Origin: an uncultured Lachnospiraceae bacterium
GTDB taxonomy: Bacteria; Bacillota; Clostridia; Lachnospirales; Lachnospiraceae
Length of the DNA stretch: 5,076 nt
Reading direction: 5' to 3'
Assembly (NCBI GenBank): GCA_905236615.1
Contig: CAJORC010000201.1
Span: forward strand, 1 to 5,076
Part shown: piece after piece, positions 1 to 5,076 of the stretch
Layout of the letters: each line of letters starts with the position of its first letter
Position numbering within the stretch: the first letter of the stretch is position 1
Notes under the pieces: generated by a model
Seen by the model: only the letters and a program-made list of their open reading frames with translations
Told to the model about the DNA's origin: nothing
Databases searched by the model: none
Position numbers and translations under genes: made by a program

Positions 1-97
1 CATGACATCGGACTTTGTGACTGTTGGAATCCCATTTAAAGTAAATGTAGGTTCAAATAAAACAGAAGCTGTCGTACTTCCCAGGATTAAGTTTTAA
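1..97 (+). CDS. C-terminal end of an unidentified protein (partial, 5' end outside window)
   Basis: The frame whose codons begin at position 2 is open from the left edge to a TAA stop at 95-97; the other two plus-strand frames close early (TAA at 37-39, TGA at 3-5). The 31 visible residues end in VVLPRIKF. They alternate hydrophobic and polar residues (FVTVGIPFKVNV), which suggests beta-strands rather than a membrane segment. No motif is recognisable and I assign no function. It is the only plus-strand gene and converges on the aminopeptidase gene. A weak hairpin follows the stop by 5 bases, fitting a gene end. With so little sequence, a chance open frame cannot be excluded, but the protein-like composition and the following hairpin favour a real gene end. 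Confidence 0.55.
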   Translation, partial: MTSDFVTVGIPFKVNVGSNKTEAVVLPRIKF

Positions 98-102
98 TTA
101 GC

Positions 103-118
103 GGGCTTTTGCCCTTCT
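103..118. terminator. Weak hairpin between convergent genes, possible bidirectional terminator
   Basis: GGGC (103-106) pairs with GCCC (111-114) across a TTTT loop, followed on the plus strand by TTCTGTT. The stem is only 4 bp and the T tract is broken, so this is a poor intrinsic terminator by itself. Its place 5 bases after the stop of the plus-strand gene, in the convergent gap, is the main support. Read on the minus strand it lies about 90 bases beyond the aminopeptidase stop and is followed by an A/T-rich stretch, so it might stop transcription from both sides. The rest of the gap (119-204) is AT-rich and holds only short imperfect repeats. Confidence 0.3.
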
Positions 119-204
119 GTTACCTATAATATATAACGCAAATCCGCTCTAGTCAAGACTTTTAGCTAAAAATTCATAGTTTTGTATACATTTTTCAAAT
201 GACT

Positions 205-1995
205 TCATGCTATTCCCGCATACTTCCTTACCCAGTTATATTCATCTTCGCTGAGACTGTCCTTAAGTGCAGCGCATACTGCTGTCTGATATGCAATATA
301 GTATGAAAGCTCTCTTTCGCTCATGATACTTCTATCAATGCCGCGGTCATCGATGGGAACCATCGTCAGGTTTTCAAATTCCATGAACTGTCCGTCATCT
401 GTATGAACACCCTTCTTTACAAGAAGGATATTTTCCGTTCTGATACCGAATTTTCCTGCCTTATAAACTCCCGGTTCATCGGAAACATCCATGCCCTCTT
501 CAAGAACTGCCTCATTCTCAACAGCCTTCCATCTGATGTTCTGAGGACCTTCATGGACATTAAGGATATATCCTACTCCATGGCCTGTACCGCACTTGTA
601 ATCCATGCCTTCATTCCACATACGCTCTCTTGCTATAATGTCAAGGTTACGTCCTGTGCAGCCGTAGAGGAATTTTACATTTAAGAGATTAAGCATGGAA
701 CATGCAGTCAGTGTAAAGCACTTCTTCTCTTCTTCCGTAAGTTCTCCCATTACTATGGTTCTCGTAACATCCGTAGTTCCGCCGTTATACTGTCCGCCGG
801 AGTCGATAAGAAGCATGTGCTCTGCTTTAATCTCAACAGGATTCTCGTCAGACGGTGCATAATGCATCATAGCTGCATTTGCTCCATAAGCACTTATAGT
901 TGTGAACGACAGATCCCTGAATTCCGGAATTTCTCTTCTGTACTCTTCCAGCCTGTCCGACACTGACATCTCTGTCATGGGAACCTTGCCTATATTCTCC
1001 GTTATCTCCCGTATAAAGCGTGTAAGCTGAACGCTGTCCTTCAGGTATATCTTCCTCATGTTGGCTTTTTCAGTCTCATTCTTAACAGCCTTCATCTCGG
1101 TTGTAGGATTTCTCATTTCAATTACTTCAGCATTTTTCTTTATGCGTTTGTACGAAATATAATTTACCTGATTGGGATCAAGAAGAACATCACCTTTGCT
1201 GAAATCTTCATTCTTAAGGAATTTATTTACATCGTCATAATCCTTTATGAGAACCGCAGCCTTATCCATTGCATCTTTCAGTTCATCCGTAACCGAACCC
1301 TTCTGAATGAAAAGATATGCTGATTCCATACTGATATATGCATAGCTCATAAGTACAGGATTGAATTCTACGTCATTTCCCCTGATATTGAAGAGCCACA
1401 TTATATCATCAAGGGATGTGATGAATATACTTGCAGCGCCTTCTTTTTTAAGTCTCTCACGAAGTCTTTTTATCTTTGATAATGCGGTTTCTCCTGCCAG
1501 TTCATTGCTGAGTACTTCTGCCTTACTCAGAGGAAATGCAGGTCTTTCAAATATCTCCTCTGTCAGATCATTCTTTACCTCGAGGCTGAATCCTTTTTTC
1601 TTTGCGATCTTCCTGAAAACCTTTCCTCTGGCAGCTGTAACAGTGCGGCCGTCAAAGGCAAATATATCACCATTTCCCAACTTTTTCTCGATAAACTCTT
1701 CTATCGTGGGAACGCCCTCTTCACCCATTTTGTAAAGATCGATTCCGCTTCCCGAAAGCTCTTTCTCAGCCTGAACAAAATATCTTCCGTCAGTCCAGAG
1801 TCCTGCTTCTTCCTGCATTATCACAAGGCTTCCGTTCGAACCTGTAAAGCCGGAGAAGTATTCCCTTACCTTAAAATACTCACTGACATACTCTGAATTA
1901 TGAAAGTCAGCCGTATTTATATAATATGCGCTGACTCCATTCTCTTTCATTATTTTCCTAAGGCTCTCAAGCCTTGTCTTAATTGTATCTGACAT
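205..1995 (-). CDS. Xaa-Pro aminopeptidase (aminopeptidase P), M24B family, three-domain form
   Basis: This cytoplasmic metallopeptidase (596 aa) is predicted to release the N-terminal residue from peptides with proline at position 2. Order of domains: two creatinase N-terminal-like domains (about 7-145 and 165-310), the pita-bread catalytic domain (about 312-530) and a C-terminal M24 extension (about 535-596). All five dinuclear-metal ligands are visible: Asp398 (LLIDSGGQY), Asp409 (GTTDVTRT), His472 (GTGHGVG), Glu507 (SDEPGVY) and Glu521 (RTENI). The assisting histidines His378 (MMHYAPS) and His481 (NVHEGP) are also present. Spacing matches the eukaryotic XPNPEP1-type enzyme closely, and the length is normal for the three-domain form, longer than E. 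coli PepP. There is no signal peptide. The ATG is preceded by GAGGGG at 8 bases. The gene lies 78 bases after the antiporter gene and could be read from it. An active enzyme is expected. Confidence 0.95.
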   Translation of the reverse strand: MSDTIKTRLESLRKIMKENGVSAYYINTADFHNSEYVSEYFKVREYFSGFTGSNGSLVIMQEEAGLWTDGRYFVQAEKELSGSGIDLYKMGEEGVPTIEEFIEKKLGNGDIFAFDGRTVTAARGKVFRKIAKKKGFSLEVKNDLTEEIFERPAFPLSKAEVLSNELAGETALSKIKRLRERLKKEGAASIFITSLDDIMWLFNIRGNDVEFNPVLMSYAYISMESAYLFIQKGSVTDELKDAMDKAAVLIKDYDDVNKFLKNEDFSKGDVLLDPNQVNYISYKRIKKNAEVIEMRNPTTEMKAVKNETEKANMRKIYLKDSVQLTRFIREITENIGKVPMTEMSVSDRLEEYRREIPEFRDLSFTTISAYGANAAMMHYAPSDENPVEIKAEHMLLIDSGGQYNGGTTDVTRTIVMGELTEEEKKCFTLTACSMLNLLNVKFLYGCTGRNLDIIARERMWNEGMDYKCGTGHGVGYILNVHEGPQNIRWKAVENEAVLEEGMDVSDEPGVYKAGKFGIRTENILLVKKGVHTDDGQFMEFENLTMVPIDDRGIDRSIMSERELSYYIAYQTAVCAALKDSLSEDEYNWVRKYAGIA

Positions 1996-2003
1996 TTTCC
2001 ATT

Positions 2004-2009
2004 CCCCTC
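2004..2009 (-). promoter_or_regulatory. Ribosome binding site of the aminopeptidase gene
   Basis: GAGGGG on the minus strand, 8 bases before the ATG at 1993-1995. It fixes the start at MSDTIK. A possible weak promoter in the same 78-base gap has a GATAAT -10-like hexamer 17 bases after TGGTTA, but the -35 match is poor, so read-through from the antiporter gene is equally possible. Confidence 0.8.
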
Positions 2010-2073
2010 ATTTGGATTTATTAATTATCTGCAACTGACCTCAAAATAACCACTAGTTAATTTTTGACTCATG

Positions 2074-3261
2074 TCATGCACGATTAATTGCAGGTTCATC
2101 TTTAGAATATAAGAACTTAAGAATTATAGGTGTTGCGACACTTGAAACAATGATAAGCAAAATAACGGCTGTAAAATATACTGACGAGATCATGCCTACA
2201 GCGAGACCCTTCTGTGCAACGATAAGTGCCACCTCACCGCGTGTCATCATTCCAACACCGATTTTTAAAGCATCATTCCCCTTATAGCCGATTGCCCTTG
2301 ATACAAGACCGCAGCCGATTATCTTTGATATAAGTGCCACAAGAACAAATCCAACAGAGAACAGAAGAAGCTCTACCGTAAGATTATCCAGTGTTGTCTT
2401 AAGTCCGATACTTGCAAAGAAGATAGGTCCGAAAAGCATATAGGAATTGATATCCATCTTTTCAGCAATATAATCCGAATCCTCAAGTGAACACATGATG
2501 ATTCCGGCAACATAAGCACCGGTAATATCAGCGATACCGAAGTAAACTTCTGCAAGATAAGCAAATATAAAGCAGATTGCAAGACCTACGATCGGGATAC
2601 GTCTTGTATGGGGATACTTCTCGTCGATCTTCTTCATAACCTTGAAGAGAATGAAACCTACTATAAATGCAAATACAAAGAAAAGAACCGTACTGATTAT
2701 AACAGAGAACGGATTTGAGTCAGGTGTCTTAAATCCGATAACAAAGGTGAGCACGATGATACCGATAACATCATCGATTATCGCAGCACTGAGGATCGTT
2801 GTTCCAACCTCGCCCTTTAACTTTCCTAACTCACGAAGTGACTGTACCGTAATGCTTACACTCGTTGCCGTCATGATAACACCAATGAACACGGCACTGT
2901 AGAATTCGCTGCTTCCAACAGGTGATGTTCCGTAAAATCCCATGTAAAGAAGTGTTCCGCCTACCAGCGGTACAAAAACACCCGCACAGGCTATCATAAA
3001 TGCCTTAACGCCTGTTTTCATCAGGTCCTTGATATTTGTTTCAAGTCCTGCGGAAAACATGAGCAGAATTACACCGATTTCCGCCATCTGCGAAATAAAA
3101 TCCGATAATCCGACGATTCCAAGAACGCTCGGTCCGATAAGAAGACCGGCGATGATCTGTCCTACTACCTGTGGTGCCTTCAGCTTTCGTGCTATAAGCC
3201 CGAAAAACTTAGATGTGATTACAATGATTGCCAAATCAAGCAAAATCTTATATGAGTCCAT
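2074..3261 (-). CDS. Cation/proton antiporter, CPA2 family (Kef/NapA-type Na+/H+ exchanger domain)
   Basis: This integral membrane protein (395 aa from the chosen start) has roughly 12-13 hydrophobic segments along its whole length. It is predicted to exchange Na+ or K+ for protons. Family marks in order: LKAPQVVGQIIAGLLIGP (27-44), GVILLMFSAGLE (63-74), TATSVSITV (131-139), the ion-binding Asp-Asp pair Asp163-Asp164 in AAIIDDVIGI, and MTRGEVALIV (339-348). The Asp-Asp pair is typical of electrogenic NapA/NhaA-like exchangers; KefB/C-type proteins usually have Gln-Asp there. The protein ends just after the last helix, so it lacks the cytoplasmic TrkA-N/RCK domain of Kef channels. The longest frame starts 11 codons earlier, but AAGGAGG precedes MDSYKI and those 11 codons overlap a predicted 5'-leader hairpin, so I start at 3261. 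Whether it carries Na+ or K+ cannot be decided from sequence. Confidence 0.93.
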   Translation of the reverse strand: MDSYKILLDLAIIVITSKFFGLIARKLKAPQVVGQIIAGLLIGPSVLGIVGLSDFISQMAEIGVILLMFSAGLETNIKDLMKTGVKAFMIACAGVFVPLVGGTLLYMGFYGTSPVGSSEFYSAVFIGVIMTATSVSITVQSLRELGKLKGEVGTTILSAAIIDDVIGIIVLTFVIGFKTPDSNPFSVIISTVLFFVFAFIVGFILFKVMKKIDEKYPHTRRIPIVGLAICFIFAYLAEVYFGIADITGAYVAGIIMCSLEDSDYIAEKMDINSYMLFGPIFFASIGLKTTLDNLTVELLLFSVGFVLVALISKIIGCGLVSRAIGYKGNDALKIGVGMMTRGEVALIVAQKGLAVGMISSVYFTAVILLIIVSSVATPIILKFLYSKDEPAINRA

Positions 3262-3267
3262 TAAAAC

Positions 3268-3274
3268 CCTCCTT
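3268..3274 (-). promoter_or_regulatory. Ribosome binding site that sets the antiporter start
   Basis: AAGGAGG on the minus strand, 6 bases before the ATG at 3259-3261. It is a near-perfect Shine-Dalgarno and shows that translation begins at MDSYKI rather than at the ATG at 3292-3294, which has no such site. Confidence 0.9.
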
Positions 3275-3285
3275 AAAAATATAGC

Positions 3286-3313
3286 AAACGCCACTGACGT
3301 TTACTCAGCGTTT
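3286..3313 (-). promoter_or_regulatory. Hairpin at the predicted 5' end of the antiporter mRNA
   Basis: CGTTT/AAACG (3309-3313 with 3286-3290) and TCAG/CTGA (3305-3308 with 3294-3297) form a 9-bp stem with a 3-base bulge (3291-3293) and a 7-base loop. It begins about where transcription from the adjacent extended -10 element should start and ends 11 bases before the Shine-Dalgarno. It could stabilise the 5' end of the transcript or bind a regulator. No T tract follows, so it is not a terminator. Confidence 0.5.
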
Positions 3314-3316
3314 TCA

Positions 3317-3325
3317 AGTATACCA
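3317..3325 (-). promoter_or_regulatory. Extended -10 promoter of the antiporter gene
   Basis: The minus strand reads TGGTATACT: a TG dinucleotide one base before a TATACT hexamer (5 of 6 to consensus). No good -35 is present at 16-18 bases; the nearest is TTACGG at 18. This is usual for extended -10 promoters. The predicted start site near 3310 gives a leader of about 50 bases. Confidence 0.55.
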
Positions 3326-3360
3326 CCATTTACAGTTATTCCGTAATGATAGTTTTTACC

Positions 3361-3388
3361 AAAAAAAACACGTATTTTCTAAGCGTAG
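3361..3388 (-). terminator. Possible weak terminator after the DUF2752 gene
   Basis: On the minus strand a run of eight T (3361-3368) follows a short imperfect stem: CTACG (3384-3388) with CGTG (3369-3372), with one bulged base and an 11-base loop. The T run is good but the stem is weak. It lies between the DUF2752 stop and the antiporter promoter, where a terminator would be expected. A 13-base palindrome (3389-3401) lies just upstream of it. Confidence 0.3.
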
Positions 3389-3410
3389 GGTAATTATTAC
3401 CATATAAGAC

Positions 3411-3770
3411 TCAGATTACAAAAAGCGTATGTGTTGCAAGTCTAACGATATAACATATGAGCAATGCTAAGGCAGCTATCAATCCTGCTATGTTGATCAT
3501 TTTTCCGGAAGGCTTTATCAGCTTTAAATAGTATAATCCCATAAGGATAAGCGCCAGAACGACCAGCGGCCACATAGGATGATAATAAAATGCTGCTTCG
3601 ATATCTCCTCTGAAAAGCGCCCTGAATGCTCTTGTCATTCCACATCCCGGACACGGTATACCCGTAATCAGCCTGAATGGGCATTTATAAAATCCAAAAT
3701 AAGCCAGCAATGCAATTATAACTATGGCAGCGGCTATTATTATCTTCTCTTTATTCTTTCTCATATCCAT
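3411..3770 (-). CDS. DUF2752 family small membrane protein
   Basis: This 119-aa protein of unknown function carries the DUF2752 hallmark: CPFRLITGIPCPGCGMTRA at residues 30-48, with Cys30, Cys40 and Cys43 and the PCPGCGMTR core, followed by a helical stretch ending in YYHP. Hydrophobic segments at about 9-27, 66-83 and 91-109 give three predicted membrane helices; the cysteine motif sits just after the first. The cysteines suggest metal or redox chemistry, but none is established. The frame continues to a GTG at 3788, but that codon is inside a hairpin and has no ribosome site; the ATG at 3768-3770 has GAGGG 11 bases upstream, inside the hairpin's 3' arm. Only 9 bases separate hairpin and start, so transcription must come from the TM2 side. 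DUF2752 and TM2 genes are often neighbours in Clostridia, from general knowledge. Confidence 0.85.
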   Translation of the reverse strand: MDMRKNKEKIIIAAAIVIIALLAYFGFYKCPFRLITGIPCPGCGMTRAFRALFRGDIEAAFYYHPMWPLVVLALILMGLYYLKLIKPSGKMINIAGLIAALALLICYIVRLATHTLFVI

Positions 3771-3779
3771 ATATGTTAA

Positions 3780-3807
3780 AACCCTCACTAATCACTTAGT
3801 GAGGGTT
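3780..3807 (-). terminator. Perfect 12-bp hairpin: TM2 terminator/attenuator covering the DUF2752 ribosome site
   Basis: Arms 3780-3791 and 3796-3807 are fully complementary over 12 bp with a 4-base loop (GTGA on the minus strand). The hairpin starts 13 bases after the TM2 stop and is followed by TT, giving TTTTAAC with the last stem bases. The U tract is short, so termination is probably incomplete. The 3' arm contains GAGGG (3782-3786), the only Shine-Dalgarno-like site before DUF2752. The structure is certain; its terminator and masking roles are inferred. Confidence 0.75.
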
Positions 3808-3820
3808 CCCTGAACATAAA

Positions 3821-4060
3821 TTATTTAGCGTATTTACCATCGATGAATACAACTTCTGCATCCTGACCGAATGAAGCACCGTAAACCTTTGTAAGGCAGA
3901 TGATCCAATCAATAAGAGACCAAACACCACAGCCACCGATTGTAAGGAGCTTTACAACTCCAAGTCCGATCTGACCTCTCATAAAACGGTCAACACCGAA
4001 AGATCCTAAAAACCAGCAGAATAACCAGCAATATAAATTCTTATCAAACCTTTTTTCCAT
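3821..4060 (-). CDS. TM2 domain-containing small membrane protein
   Basis: This 79-aa protein consists almost entirely of one TM2 domain (residues about 8-60): two hydrophobic segments joined by a short turn with the conserved pattern [14 protein letters not shown] (17-30), then [21 protein letters not shown] (32-52). The Asp-Arg-Phe at 24-26 is the DRF motif shared across the family. The C-terminal tail (about 61-79) is polar and ends DGKYAK. The function of bacterial TM2 proteins is not established. The ATG is preceded by AAGGAGGG at 8 bases and a good promoter, suggesting strong expression. It starts a short unit with DUF2752; a perfect hairpin follows its stop. Length is ordinary for the family and no residue looks missing. 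Confidence 0.9.
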   Translation of the reverse strand: MEKRFDKNLYCWLFCWFLGSFGVDRFMRGQIGLGVVKLLTIGGCGVWSLIDWIICLTKVYGASFGQDAEVVFIDGKYAK

Positions 4061-4068
4061 TGAGTAAA

Positions 4069-4076
4069 CCCTCCTT
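4069..4076 (-). promoter_or_regulatory. Strong ribosome binding site of the TM2 gene
   Basis: AAGGAGGG on the minus strand, 8 bases before the ATG at 4058-4060, preceded by an A-rich leader. It supports the annotated start and efficient translation. Confidence 0.85.
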
Positions 4077-4089
4077 TTTTTCTTTGTTC

Positions 4090-4118
4090 ATTATAATCTA
4101 TTATACTGAATACTGCAA
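4090..4118 (-). promoter_or_regulatory. Promoter of the TM2 gene
   Basis: On the minus strand TTGCAG (4113-4118) is followed after exactly 17 bases by a perfect TATAAT (4090-4095). The -35 matches consensus only in its TTG. Transcription should begin near 4083, giving a leader of about 23 bases. Two further perfect TATAAT hexamers lie at 4100-4105 and 4120-4125, without a usable -35 in front of them. Confidence 0.6.
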
Positions 4119-4125
4119 TATTATA

Positions 4126-4170
4126 TAGAAAAAAAGTAAAAAAGGAAGGTTGTTTGTATACTATATACAA
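4126..4170 (-). terminator. Palindrome and pyrimidine tract after the ABC exporter gene, possible terminator or operator
   Basis: Immediately after the TGA of the ABC gene the minus strand has TTGTATA-TAG-TATACAA (4154-4170), a 7-bp inverted repeat with a 3-base centre. It is followed by a T-rich tract (4126-4148) containing runs of six and seven T. The stem is AT-rich and five bases (ACAAC) separate it from the tract, so termination would be weak. The symmetry would equally suit a repressor site upstream of the TM2 promoter. Confidence 0.4.
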
Positions 4171-5076
4171 TCATTCCATCTCAAATGCACCTGTATAAAG
4201 CTGATAGTATGTACCCTTCTGCTCTATAAGCTCGTCATGGCTTCCCCGCTCGATGATCCTGCCGTGGTCAAGAACCATTATCGCATCTGAATTTCTGACT
4301 GTTGAAAGTCTGTGAGCAATAACAAATACTGTACGGCCTTTCATCAAATTATCCATTCCGGCCTGGACTATAGCCTCTGTTCTGGTATCGATCGAAGAAG
4401 TAGCTTCATCCAGTATCATTGCCGGCGGATCGGCAACCGCTGCCCTTGCAATAGAGATAAGCTGCCTCTGTCCCTGCGACAGGTTGCTTCCGTTAGCTGT
4501 AAGCATGGTATTGTAGCCATCCGGCAGTCTCTCTATGAAACTATGCGCATTTGAAAGCTTTGCCGCCGCGATACACTCCTCATCCGTTGCATCGAGTTTT
4601 CCGTAACGGATATTGTCCATTACCGTTCCCGTAAAGAGATTTACATCCTGCAACACGATTCCGAGCGAACGGCGAAGATCTCTTTTATTGATCTTGTTGA
4701 TATTTATTCCGTCATAACGGATCTTTCCGTCCTCAATATCGTAAAATCTGTTGATCAGATTTGTAATAGTAGTCTTACCTGCACCCGTTGAACCTACGAA
4801 TGCGATCTTCTGTCCGGGCTTTGCAAAAAGTGAAACGTCATGAAGAACGATCTTTTCGGGATTATATCCAAAGTCTACATCAACCATCTCGATATCGCCC
4901 TTTAAAGGCTGGTAAGTAACTGTTCCTTCAGCCTTGTGGGGATGTTTCCAAGCCCAGTGTCCTGTATGGCTGCTGCTTTCCTTTATCTCACCATTCTCAC
5001 CGATAGTACAGTTAACAAGCTGGACATATCCGTGATCTTCCTCAGGTGACTGGTCGATCAGGTCAAATACTCTCTC
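4171..5076 (-). CDS. ABC exporter, ATP-binding C-terminal half (partial; N-terminal membrane domain outside window)
   Basis: The frame is open from the right edge to TGA at 4171, giving 301 visible residues; an internal Met at 4887 is not the start. The first residues (ERVFDLIDQSPEE) are the usual end of the membrane domain of an exporter half-transporter. A linker of about 50 residues containing TGHWAWKHPH follows, then a complete nucleotide-binding domain: A-loop Tyr71 (FGY), Walker A GSTGAGKTT (95-103), Q-loop Gln143, signature NLSQGQRQ (198-205), Walker B MILDEATS with Asp223 and catalytic Glu224, D-loop SSID, and H-loop His255. Every ATPase residue is canonical apart from LSQGQ replacing LSGGQ, a common variant. 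The substrate cannot be told. In Clostridia such genes often come in pairs forming a heterodimer; a partner would lie beyond the right edge. Confidence 0.93.
   Translation of the reverse strand, partial: ERVFDLIDQSPEEDHGYVQLVNCTIGENGEIKESSSHTGHWAWKHPHKAEGTVTYQPLKGDIEMVDVDFGYNPEKIVLHDVSLFAKPGQKIAFVGSTGAGKTTITNLINRFYDIEDGKIRYDGININKINKRDLRRSLGIVLQDVNLFTGTVMDNIRYGKLDATDEECIAAAKLSNAHSFIERLPDGYNTMLTANGSNLSQGQRQLISIARAAVADPPAMILDEATSSIDTRTEAIVQAGMDNLMKGRTVFVIAHRLSTVRNSDAIMVLDHGRIIERGSHDELIEQKGTYYQLYTGAFEME

Noticed and set aside
161..172. Palindrome TTTTAGCTAAAA in the convergent gap, considered as the aminopeptidase terminator
   Set aside because: There is no loop for a hairpin and the pairs are nearly all A-T; it probably reflects AT-rich sequence.
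189..201. CATTT-TTC-AAATG inverted repeat just after the aminopeptidase stop
   Set aside because: A 5-bp AT-rich stem with no following T tract on the minus strand; too weak to call a terminator.
403..684. Plus-strand open frame of 93 codons
   Set aside because: Antisense to the aminopeptidase catalytic region, no domain, no ribosome site of note.
1361..1735. Plus-strand open frame of 124 codons opposite the aminopeptidase gene
   Set aside because: It is the antisense shadow of a gene with full family motifs; its translation has no recognisable domain.
3262..3294. Longer antiporter start (MAFAIFLRRVL extension)
   Set aside because: No ribosome site precedes it, the extension overlaps the leader hairpin, and a near-perfect AAGGAGG precedes the internal ATG at 3261.
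3029..3346. Plus-strand open frame of 105 codons over the antiporter 5' end
   Set aside because: Antisense to conserved antiporter helices and its own promoter; no family resemblance.
3771..3788. GTG start for DUF2752 giving six more residues
   Set aside because: The GTG lies inside the 12-bp hairpin with no Shine-Dalgarno before it; the ATG at 3770 has GAGGG at 11 bases.
1..5076. Defence system, prophage, insertion sequence, CRISPR array, tRNA or known riboswitch
   Set aside because: No transposase, integrase, nuclease, direct-repeat array, cloverleaf or recognisable riboswitch core is visible; the genes are ordinary metabolic and membrane proteins.

Overview
The window is moderately AT-rich bacterial DNA. 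Strong AAGGAGGG-type ribosome binding sites, short intergenic gaps and the protein families present all suggest a Firmicute, most likely a Clostridia member of the Lachnospiraceae type (Butyrivibrio or Roseburia-like). This placement is inferred from gene style and protein resemblance; there is no rRNA or other marker gene here.

Layout, left to right: (1) the last ~31 codons of an unidentified plus-strand gene end at 97. (2) A convergent intergenic gap of about 107 bases carries a weak terminator-like hairpin. (3) Everything else lies on the minus strand, so in transcription order from the right edge it is: the C-terminal half of an ABC exporter (4171-5076, N-terminus outside the window); a small TM2-domain membrane protein (3821-4060) with its own promoter and a perfect 12-bp hairpin after it; a DUF2752 membrane protein (3411-3770); a CPA2-type cation/proton antiporter (2074-3261) with its own extended -10 promoter; and a three-domain Xaa-Pro aminopeptidase of the M24B family (205-1995).

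These genes do not form one pathway. The TM2 and DUF2752 genes look like a small co-transcribed pair of uncharacterised membrane proteins. The antiporter (ion/pH homeostasis), the aminopeptidase (breakdown of proline-containing peptides) and the ABC exporter look like independent housekeeping or accessory units on the same strand. Two start sites are reassigned from ribosome binding sites: the antiporter starts 11 codons downstream of the longest reading frame, and DUF2752 starts 6 codons downstream.

The most interesting structure is regulatory. The hairpin between TM2 and DUF2752 doubles as a probable TM2 terminator, and its 3' arm contains the only plausible Shine-Dalgarno of DUF2752. A second hairpin sits at the predicted 5' end of the antiporter mRNA. 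I see no mobile element, CRISPR array, RNA gene or clearly new multi-gene system.
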